Source: Desulfobacterales bacterium
GTDB lineage: Bacteria; Desulfobacterota; Desulfobacteria; Desulfobacterales; UBA5852
Reading direction: 5' to 3'
Assembly: GCA_030066455.1 (NCBI GenBank)
Contig: JASJBQ010000131.1
Span: 1 to 11,503, forward strand
DNA: 11,503 nucleotides
The notes under the pieces were generated by a model. That model did no database searches. It had not been told where the DNA came from and saw only the letters and a list, made by a program, of their open reading frames with translations. The position numbers and the translations under genes were made by a program. Positions 6,795 to 11,503 of the stretch are shown piece by piece. The stretch's first letter is position 1. Each line of letters begins with the position of its first letter.

Positions 6795-7906
6795 GGCACC
6801 AGCCTTTCGATCATGTCCGCGGCCCGCTGCGCCCGGCTGAAGACATCGGCCTGCCGGACGTAGCGAACCCCGTTGCGCCGCCAGGTCTCACGTTGGGGCG
6901 ATTCCAGCATCGCGGCCACCATCTGATTGAACGTTTCCTGGCGGAAGGGCGAGGCCACCAGCAGACCGCCGCCCGAACGCGCCACGTGATCGCTGAAGCC
7001 GCATACATCGGTGGCGAGCACCGGCAGGCCGGCGGCCAGCGCCTCAACCAGGATGGTGCCGGTCGTTTCACGGTAGGCCGGGTGGACCAGCAGGTCCGCG
7101 GCCCACAGAAAGCGGGGGATGTCGTCGCGTCCGTGGAAAAAACGCAGCTGGCCACCGATACCCAGCCGTCCGGCCAGACGCTTGAAGGGGCTGAAGTTGT
7201 CGTGGCCGATGACGATCAGGGTGGCTTGCTTTTTCAAATCGGGCGGCAGGGCCGCGACCGCCCGCATGGTACGATCCACGCCTTTGGTGCGAAACCCGGA
7301 GCCCACCATCAGCAGGATTTTTTTCTGCGGTGGTATCCCCAGTTCGGTGCGCAGGCGCCGGCCCCGCGCCGCCGCGTCGGGGGGGGCGACCCGGTCCCGG
7401 GCGATGCCCGGCGGCAGGAGGTGCAGACGCTCGCGGGGCGTGCCGTAATGCGTGCGGTAAAGCTCGATTTCACGCGCTGACAGCAGCAGTGCATGGGTCC
7501 GGCTGCGGGGCGCGAAAACCGCCGCCTCCAAGGCTAGATAGGTGCGGCAGCGCCCGGTCAGCCGGTAGAGTGGGTGGCGGCCCTGGATGAATTCGGCAAA
7601 ACAGGAGTCGCCCCCGTAATAGACGTCGAGCCCCGGCATTTTGCTGAACCCGACCACACCGTCATAGGTTCGCTGCGCGGCCCGACGACCCAGGGCTTCC
7701 GCCAGCGATCGCCGGCGGCCATGGTTCGTGAATCCCCGCAGCGGAATCTCCTCGACCGCGAGCCCCGCCGGCACCGTCCCCTGCCACGCCGAAGTAAAAA
7801 CGTGGACCGTGTGCCCGCGTTCCAGGCACTCCTGCGCGATCTGCAGAAAACTGCGCTGCAGCCCGCCGTAGGGGAAGTATTTGATCAGACAGAAGGCCAG
7901 GCGCAC
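6791..7906 (-). CDS. waaG: LPS core glycosyltransferase WaaG (GT4 family)
   Basis: The product is a 371-aa GT-B fold family 4 glycosyltransferase closely resembling E. coli WaaG (374 aa), which adds glucose from UDP-glucose to heptose II of the LPS core. Matching blocks include the start RLAFCLIKYFPYGGLQRSF (2-20), TNHGR (60-64), VGFSKMPGLDVYY (85-97), LYRLTGR (113-119), LLPPGI (163-168), GVDR (209-212), the C-terminal HPAYRETTGTILVEA (275-289) with the EX7E pair E280/E288, and GLPVLATDVCG (293-303). The sugar added cannot be read from sequence and may differ from glucose. Translation starts at GTG 7906 with GGGGAG 5 nt upstream. The 102-bp gap before it, after the AICAR formyltransferase gene, is the likeliest place for a waa promoter, but no clear one is seen. 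The gene overlaps waaP by 4 bp. Confidence 0.94.
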   Translation of the reverse strand: MRLAFCLIKYFPYGGLQRSFLQIAQECLERGHTVHVFTSAWQGTVPAGLAVEEIPLRGFTNHGRRRSLAEALGRRAAQRTYDGVVGFSKMPGLDVYYGGDSCFAEFIQGRHPLYRLTGRCRTYLALEAAVFAPRSRTHALLLSAREIELYRTHYGTPRERLHLLPPGIARDRVAPPDAAARGRRLRTELGIPPQKKILLMVGSGFRTKGVDRTMRAVAALPPDLKKQATLIVIGHDNFSPFKRLAGRLGIGGQLRFFHGRDDIPRFLWAADLLVHPAYRETTGTILVEALAAGLPVLATDVCGFSDHVARSGGGLLVASPFRQETFNQMVAAMLESPQRETWRRNGVRYVRQADVFSRAQRAADMIERLVP

Positions 7907-7936
7907 AGCCGCTCCCCTGACCGTTGCTTGACCGGT

Positions 7937-7971
7937 CCAACCGCACCGCCGGTGGCCATGCCGCTGGTTGG
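7937..7971. other. Imperfect hairpin in the purH-waaG gap
   Basis: CCAACC (7937-7942) and GGTTGG (7966-7971) form a perfect 6-bp outer stem around a GC-rich 23-nt interior that can pair further. It lies in the 102-bp gap between the stop of the AICAR formyltransferase gene and the waaG start. There is no T-run after it on the minus strand, so it is not a standard terminator. It could slow exonuclease decay or be chance. Confidence 0.22.
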
Positions 7972-8008
7972 CTGTTCGTTCCTCATCGTCTGCGGCCGCA
8001 TCCCCGGA

Positions 8009-9262
8009 TCAGTGCTTGAAACTCCGCTGACCGGTGAACACCATGGTGACATCGGCCGCGTTGCAGGCTTCGATCACGTTCCAGTCGTTCATGGCCCCGC
8101 CGGGTTGAACCACTGCGCGGATGCCTTCGCGGATCCCCACGTCGACACCGTCACGGAAAGGGAAGAAGGCGTCGCTCACCATGGCCGCCCCGGGAAGACC
8201 GCCCTTTTCCTCGCGTACCCGTGCTGCATACGCCGCTTTCTTCTCCTCGTCTTCCAGTTCGTTGAAGGCGATGCCCAGTTCCTCGAAGCAATAGCGGTCG
8301 GTCAGCTTGCGGTAGGCCTTGTCACGCGCGATTTCGGCCACACCGACACGATCCTGCTCGCCCGTGCCGATGCCTACCGTGCAGCGGTCTTTCACGTAGA
8401 TGACGGAATTGGAGGTCAGCCCGGACTCGACCAGCCACCCGAAGAGAAGATCTTCCAGCTCGGCCGCGGTCGGCGCGCGTTTGATCTCGTGGGTTTGGCC
8501 CTGATATTCGCTGCGGGCCAGCATCAGATCGGAAGTCTTCAACGTCACCGGGGCAAACGACCACTGCGCGATGACGCCGCCATCGATCAGGCTCTTGAAG
8601 TCCACCACACGCTGACCCACGAAGGTCTGCAGCTTCTCGATGGCATCGATGCGGATGACGCGCAGGTTCTTGCGGCGCGCCAGGATGTCCAGGCTTCCCG
8701 CTTCGTACGCCGGTGCCACCACCACCTCGGCATACTGATCGGCAACGGCCTCGGCCGTGGTCTTGTCGACCGGGCGGTTCAAGGCGATGCAGCCGCCGAA
8801 GGCCGCCACGCGATCGGCCATGTAGGCCCGGTGGTAGGCCTCCGCGAGGCTCTCGGCCTGGGCCGCGCCACAGGGGTTGTTGTGTTTGACGATGACGGCG
8901 GTGGGGGTCTCCGTGAAATAGCGCAGAATGTTCAGCGCATTGTCGGCGTCCGTCAGGTTGGTCTTGCCGGGATGTTTGCCGGACTGCAGCAGCTCGATAT
9001 CCGATGCCAGGTAGCGGCCCGGCTGGATGGTCTGGGTCTCGGCCAGCGTCAGGTTGCCGTTGACCAGACGGTAGAGCGCGGCTTCCTGACCGGGATTCTC
9101 GCCGTAGCGCAAGCCTTTGGCCTCACCGTCGATCGTCCAGGCCACCCGTTCGTAGAAAAGCGTCTGACGGTTGTCGTCCTCACCGATAAAAGCAATCTCC
9201 ATCCGCGGCGGGAAGTGGTCCTTGACGATGGTGCGATACATCTTTTTCAGATCTTCGGCCAT
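8009..9262 (-). CDS. purH: AICAR formyltransferase (stand-alone C-terminal half of PurH)
   Basis: The product is 417 aa and covers the AICARFT domain, which transfers a formyl group from 10-formyltetrahydrofolate to AICAR to give FAICAR, the ninth step from PRPP to IMP. Seen are LRYGENPGQEAALY (51-64), the catalytic KHNNPCGAA (126-134, Lys-His pair K126/H127), AAFGGCIALN (153-162), SDAFFPFRD (363-371), QPGGAMND (386-393) and the C-terminal FTGQRSFKH. It lacks the IMP cyclohydrolase domain found in bifunctional PurH, and that activity is encoded by the gene just upstream. It is longer than the usual AICARFT half because residues about 315-358 form an extra charged helical insertion. The start at 9262 (MAEDLKK) has GGGAG 6 nt upstream; the open frame to 9394 would overlap the cyclohydrolase gene. 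The gap to that gene is 107 bp. Confidence 0.93.
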   Translation of the reverse strand: MAEDLKKMYRTIVKDHFPPRMEIAFIGEDDNRQTLFYERVAWTIDGEAKGLRYGENPGQEAALYRLVNGNLTLAETQTIQPGRYLASDIELLQSGKHPGKTNLTDADNALNILRYFTETPTAVIVKHNNPCGAAQAESLAEAYHRAYMADRVAAFGGCIALNRPVDKTTAEAVADQYAEVVVAPAYEAGSLDILARRKNLRVIRIDAIEKLQTFVGQRVVDFKSLIDGGVIAQWSFAPVTLKTSDLMLARSEYQGQTHEIKRAPTAAELEDLLFGWLVESGLTSNSVIYVKDRCTVGIGTGEQDRVGVAEIARDKAYRKLTDRYCFEELGIAFNELEDEEKKAAYAARVREEKGGLPGAAMVSDAFFPFRDGVDVGIREGIRAVVQPGGAMNDWNVIEACNAADVTMVFTGQRSFKH

Positions 9263-9369
9263 CTTCTTCTCCCTTCCAGATTGTGATTCGGTTATAAAGC
9301 TTCCGCCCAACGCACTGCAGCGACGAATGAATGGAAGGCGGGCCCGGCGCCCCTGAGCATCATCGGGCC

Positions 9370-10056
9370 CTACCCGTTTTGAAATTGATAGCATTCGGCT
9401 GCCGCCGCCGCGGACTGACCCCGCAGGTAGTCGGCAATCGCCCGGTCGTAGTCGGCGGTGTGGGCAAAGGCTTTCTGGGCCAGCGCAAAACGCAGATCCA
9501 GCGATGTCCGCCCCCCGGTGGTGCGCAGTGCTTCCAGAATACCGGCATAATCGGATGGATCCACGACCGAGGCCACCCGGATGAAATTCTTGGCCGACGC
9601 CCGGATCATGCAGGGACCGCCGATGTCGATCTGGCCGCGGGCGCCCTCGACGGTGACGCCGGTCTGGGCGATGGTCTGCTTGAAAGGGTAGAGATTCACG
9701 ACGACCATGTCGATGGGCGCGGCCGCCGTGCGTTTGAGATCGTCCTGGTGGGCGTCATTGTAGGTTTCGGTCAGAAGCCCCAGGTAGATCTTGAAATCGA
9801 GGGTCTTTACCAACCCGCCCTGGGTTTCGGGCTGGCCGGTGTAATCCGAAACGGCCAGCAGCCGCTCACCGGCCTCCGCCCCCAGGATCGCCTTTATCCG
9901 GGCGTAGGTGCCGCCGGTGGAGAAAATCTTCACTTCCGGGCAGGCGGCCACCAGCCCGGGGATGAACGTCTCCAGCCCGCTCTTGTCGGAAACGCTTGCC
10001 AGCACATGCCGCACCTTCACTTGCGCGTCAATCGTCTCAACCGTATTGATACTCAT
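9370..10056 (-). CDS. purH: IMP cyclohydrolase (stand-alone N-terminal half of PurH)
   Basis: The product is a 228-aa MGS-like domain protein corresponding to the N-terminal half of PurH, which closes FAICAR to IMP. Seen are SVSDKSGL (21-28), STGGT (46-50), DYTGQPETQGG (71-81), K84 in VKTL, NLYPF (121-125), GQIDIGG (141-147) and RASAKN (152-157). The four residues known to act in human ATIC (K66, Y104, D125, K137) correspond to K84, Y123, D144 and K156, all present. The neighbouring loop reads KTLDFKIYLG instead of the usual KTLHPKVHGG, a clear departure from bifunctional PurH. The ATG at 10056 has AGGAGG about 12 nt upstream, slightly far; the frame to 10107 is unlikely because it runs into the promoter area. 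It lies upstream of the formyltransferase gene and probably shares its transcript. Confidence 0.9.
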   Translation of the reverse strand: MSINTVETIDAQVKVRHVLASVSDKSGLETFIPGLVAACPEVKIFSTGGTYARIKAILGAEAGERLLAVSDYTGQPETQGGLVKTLDFKIYLGLLTETYNDAHQDDLKRTAAAPIDMVVVNLYPFKQTIAQTGVTVEGARGQIDIGGPCMIRASAKNFIRVASVVDPSDYAGILEALRTTGGRTSLDLRFALAQKAFAHTADYDRAIADYLRGQSAAAAAECYQFQNG

Positions 10057-10091
10057 GGCACAGAATCCCCTCCTGTAGGTTGGTCGTTTAA

Positions 10092-10120
10092 ATTGTATTC
10101 GAAGCAAACCATGATGTTGA
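10092..10120 (-). promoter_or_regulatory. Putative sigma70-type promoter of the split purH genes
   Basis: On the minus strand TACAAT (10097-10092, 5/6 match to the -10 consensus) is preceded by a 17-nt spacer and TCAACA (10120-10115, 4/6 match to the -35). The -10 lies in a short AT-rich stretch 35 bp before the start codon. The -35 lies inside the outer end of the palindromic repeat at 10112-10260, so the promoter would be a hybrid of repeat and native sequence. This is a by-eye call. Confidence 0.4.
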
Positions 10121-10260
10121 CCGCCAGGTGGTAGATTTTGGTTCGAGGCAAGGCCGCAGCGATTGGATGACCGCAGGCGTAGCCGAAGCTACGTCGAGGA
10201 CCAGCAAATCGCGAGAACGCCGCCGCCGGGCCGAAAGATGCCGCCTGGCGGCCAACATCA
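10112..10260. repeat. 149-bp intergenic palindromic repeat element with 20-bp inverted ends
   Basis: The left end TGATGTTGACCGCCAGGTGG (10112-10131) is matched by the reverse complement of the right end, TGATGTTGGCCGCCAGGCGG (10260-10241), with 18/20 identity. Inside, CGTAGC (10178-10183) and GCTACG (10188-10193) form a perfect stem with a CGAA loop. Flanking arms GCGATT and AATCGC pair as well, so the whole element can fold as one long imperfect hairpin. It contains no ORF of note. It occupies most of the gap between the HD gene and the cyclohydrolase gene, and its right edge coincides with the HD stop codon. No target-site duplication is evident in the flanks. Its design matches small non-autonomous palindromic elements dispersed between genes in bacteria; other copies lie outside this window, if they exist. 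Confidence 0.72.
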
Positions 10261-10896
10261 GCAGTGGCCTTCGATTTCGGCGATAAACCTTTCAAAAAAA
10301 TCCACCATCACGCGGTGACGCGCCGCCGCCAGACGCCGCCCCTCGACGGTCAGCAGGCGGTCCTTGATGTGGCGCAGCTTCAGGCGATACTCACGGAAAC
10401 CGGTGTCGTCGCGGGTGTAGGGTACCGTGTCGTCGACGGCATTGTCGGGGTTGTGGAGACGCGCCCCCACCTCTCCGGCGAACAGATAGGCCCGGGCGAC
10501 GCCCACCGCCCCGATGGCGTCGAGTTTGTCGGCATCGAAGAGCACCTTGGCCTCGATGGTCTGCGGCGCTTCCCCGCGCCGGTAGCGGTGGGAACGGATG
10601 CAGTGCAGCACGTTGTTTGCGACATCCGCCGGCAACCGATGCGGCACCAGGATCGCGGCGGCCATGTCAGCCCCCTGGCGTGCATGGCATACCGCCCCCC
10701 GGCTGCTGTCCTGCCGGCTGCGGCCGATGTCGTGGAGGCAGGCCGCCAGGCCCAGCACCAGCGGGTCCGCGCCCTCCAGGGGCCCAATCCGGCGGCACAG
10801 ACGATCGACCCGCAGGGTGTGCTCCCAATCGTGGCTGCCTTTCTGCCGGGCAAACAGCGGCTCGACCTGTGCGCGAATCCGATCGATCAAATCCAT
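10258..10896 (-). CDS. HD-domain metal-dependent phosphohydrolase
   Basis: The product is a 212-aa protein of the HD superfamily, resembling the YedJ/YpgQ group of putative nucleotide phosphohydrolases. The metal-binding pattern is visible: H26 in HDWEHTLRV, the HD pair H55/D56 in CLHDIGRS, H71 in CHARQGA, H103 in IRSHRYRRG and D121/D123 in LFDADKLDAIGAVGVA. The length is typical and no residue appears missing, so hydrolysis of a phosphoester is likely, but the substrate (possibly a nucleotide) cannot be told. The ATG at 10896 follows only a weak CTCGGG. The TGA stop is the first three bases of the palindromic repeat, so the C-terminus (EIEGHC) may have been altered by insertion. The gene is divergent from mraZ and upstream of the split purH genes. 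Confidence 0.85.
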   Translation of the reverse strand: MDLIDRIRAQVEPLFARQKGSHDWEHTLRVDRLCRRIGPLEGADPLVLGLAACLHDIGRSRQDSSRGAVCHARQGADMAAAILVPHRLPADVANNVLHCIRSHRYRRGEAPQTIEAKVLFDADKLDAIGAVGVARAYLFAGEVGARLHNPDNAVDDTVPYTRDDTGFREYRLKLRHIKDRLLTVEGRRLAAARHRVMVDFFERFIAEIEGHC

Positions 10897-11089
10897 CCCG
10901 AGTGTGCTTTCCGTTTTTCATCGCCGGCCCAAAGACCCGCAAGGGTAAAATTTTCCACCGTGCTACCTGTTTTCACCGCCAGAAGTCAAGCCGGCCCTCC
11001 AGCTCGCGGCAACCGCCGGTTTGAGCATCCTCTACAACGCCGGTATCTCAAAATAATATCCACTATACTCCACATTTTTTGGAATGCCC

Positions 11090-11128
11090 AAAATTTATAA
11101 TTAACTAGATTTAATTATTACAAATTTT
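11090..11128. promoter_or_regulatory. AT-rich dyad upstream of the mraZ promoter
   Basis: AAAATTT (11090-11096) pairs with AAATTTT (11122-11128), and ATAATTAA (11097-11104) pairs with TTAATTAT (11111-11118), around a 6-nt centre. One 3-nt bulge interrupts the right arm, giving 15 paired bases. It is centred about 45 bp upstream of the mraZ -35. It may bind a dimeric regulator or a nucleoid protein, or act like an UP element. It is not followed by a T-run that would make it a terminator. Confidence 0.4.
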
Positions 11129-11151
11129 AATCTTAATCGCCTCCTTTTTCC

Positions 11152-11180
11152 TTGACTTTATGCTTAAATTAATCCATAAA
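11152..11180 (+). promoter_or_regulatory. Putative sigma70-type promoter of mraZ
   Basis: TTGACT (11152-11157, 5/6 match to the -35 consensus) is followed by exactly 17 nt and CATAAA (11175-11180, 4/6 match to the -10) within AT-rich DNA. Transcription would start near 11187, about 34 nt before the mraZ ATG and right at the first MraZ-like repeat. This spacing fits repression by promoter-proximal binding. Confidence 0.6.
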
Positions 11181-11187
11181 AATTTAA

Positions 11188-11217
11188 AAAGTGGATTAAT
11201 GTGGAGGCAAAGGGATA
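11188..11217 (+). promoter_or_regulatory. Putative MraZ-binding box: three 10-bp repeats
   Basis: Three direct repeats occur at a 10-bp period: AAAGTGGATT (11188-11197), AATGTGGAGG (11198-11207) and CAAAGGGATA (11208-11217). The first fits the published mollicute MraZ box AAAGTG(G/T)NNN perfectly, and the other two fit partially. The E. coli operator is likewise three TGGG-containing repeats at 10-bp spacing before mraZ. The repeats lie between the predicted transcription start and the mraZ start codon, so MraZ bound here would repress its own operon. The third repeat also contributes the AGGG that probably serves as the mraZ ribosome binding site. Confidence 0.65.
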
Positions 11218-11220
11218 TCC

Positions 11221-11503
11221 ATGTTTCGCGGCAGCTCATTCCATACCATCGACGCCAAGGGGCGACTGATCATTCCAGCGCGCTTCCGGGATGTCATTCG
11301 CGCCGATGGCGGCGAGCGGGTCATGCTCTCCCGCATGGACGGCTGCCTGGTGGCCTACCCTCTGGATGAATGGCGCCGCATCGAATCGCGCATCCTGCAA
11401 TTGGCCCAGAAAAACGACAGCATGCGCCGCTTTCGCCGGGTATTCATCGGCGGGGCCTTTGATTGCGCCTGCGACAAGCAGGAGCGCATCCTGATACCGC
11501 CGC
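11221..11503 (+). CDS. mraZ: Transcriptional regulator MraZ (5' part, cut by the window edge)
   Basis: Ninety-four codons of MraZ are present and the frame is still open at the end of the window; family proteins are about 145-155 aa. MraZ is an AbrB-like ring-forming DNA-binding protein with two copies of a DxxGR motif. The first is DAKGRLIIPARFRD (11-24). The second, starting near 84 (DKQERILIPP), has Glu in place of the usual Gly. The start MFRGSSFHTIDAKGRL matches the E. coli MraZ opening (MFRGATLVNLDSKGRL) closely. The ATG has AAAGGG 6 nt upstream. MraZ is usually the first gene of the dcw cell-division and peptidoglycan operon and represses that operon, so mraW/rsmH, ftsL and others would be expected to the right. 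Divergent from the HD gene. Confidence 0.95.
   Translation, partial: MFRGSSFHTIDAKGRLIIPARFRDVIRADGGERVMLSRMDGCLVAYPLDEWRRIESRILQLAQKNDSMRRFRRVFIGGAFDCACDKQERILIPP

Larger units (their letters stand above)
10897..11220. promoter_or_regulatory. 324-bp AT-rich intergenic region between the HD gene and mraZ
   Basis: The left part (to about 11040) has GC content like the neighbouring genes. From about 11041 the sequence turns sharply AT-rich. The region must hold the divergent promoters of the HD gene and mraZ. Seen in it are a weak minus-strand promoter for the HD gene, with TTGACT (10989-10984), an 18-nt spacer and TAGCAC (10965-10960), and on the plus strand an AT-rich dyad, a good mraZ promoter and MraZ-like repeats, which are listed separately. 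No RNA gene or small ORF convinced me here. Confidence 0.5.

Noticed and set aside
5538..6863. 441-codon open frame on the plus strand
   Set aside because: Antisense to waaP and the lipoprotein gene, both of which have family or signal-peptide evidence and ribosome binding sites; the frame has no recognisable motif.
7574..9286. 570-codon open frame on the plus strand
   Set aside because: It lies antisense to the well-recognised formyltransferase gene and the start of waaG. The translation is low-complexity and matches nothing known to me. Long antisense frames are expected in high-GC DNA.
10112..10260. Small RNA gene or CRISPR repeat
   Set aside because: There is only one unit, with inverted rather than direct repeats and no spacers. 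No promoter-terminator pair supports an RNA gene, so a mobile palindromic repeat is the better reading.
1..11503. tRNA, rRNA, CRISPR array, prophage, toxin-antitoxin or defence system
   Set aside because: No cloverleaf, rRNA-like segment, direct-repeat array, integrase, transposase or defence gene was recognised on either strand. RecD2 and the DUF123 protein alone do not make a defence locus.

Overview
The window looks like the chromosome of a Gram-negative, high-GC bacterium, most plausibly a Desulfobacterota sulfate-reducer relative. This is inferred from four things seen together: lipopolysaccharide-core genes (waaG, waaP), a purine-biosynthesis PurH divided into two separate genes, a short TrmO of the 'HPCRDPKNPLTGVFATHS' type, and an intergenic palindromic repeat of a kind I associate with that phylum. 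The genus cannot be fixed without a search. Coding DNA is GC-rich throughout, so long antisense shadow frames are common. The only strongly AT-rich stretch is the intergenic region before mraZ.

Layout. Positions 1-196 hold no gene I can name, only a possible C-terminal tail of a gene entering from the left. A DUF123/GIY-YIG nuclease-like gene (197-703, +) follows and converges on a minus-strand operon. That operon is read from right to left as trmO (4244-3834), recD2 (3819-1642) and a PilZ-domain protein (1645-839), with 14-bp spacing and then an ATGA stop/start overlap. A 228-bp divergent region with two hairpins separates trmO from ltaE (4473-5510, +), a PLP-dependent threonine aldolase.

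From 5568 to 10896 all genes are on the minus strand. In transcription order they are: an HD-domain phosphohydrolase; a 149-bp palindromic repeat; the IMP cyclohydrolase half of PurH; the AICAR formyltransferase half of PurH; waaG; waaP (GTGA overlap with waaG); and a small lipoprotein. At the right edge mraZ starts on the plus strand, divergent from the HD gene. It is preceded by a good sigma70-type promoter and three 10-bp-spaced repeats that look like the MraZ autoregulatory box. mraZ is normally the first gene of the division and cell-wall (dcw) cluster, which probably continues beyond the window.

How the genes work together. The two PurH halves would together carry out the last two steps to IMP. 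WaaG and WaaP modify the LPS inner core, in the same order as in the E. coli waa operon. TrmO methylates t6A37 in tRNA, RecD2 is a 5'-3' DNA helicase, and the PilZ protein is a likely c-di-GMP receptor. These three share an operon without an obvious common pathway.

I did not find a convincing undescribed multi-gene system. The most interesting items are non-coding: the palindromic repeat whose edge supplies the stop codon of the HD gene and possibly part of the purH promoter, and the regulatory region of mraZ.
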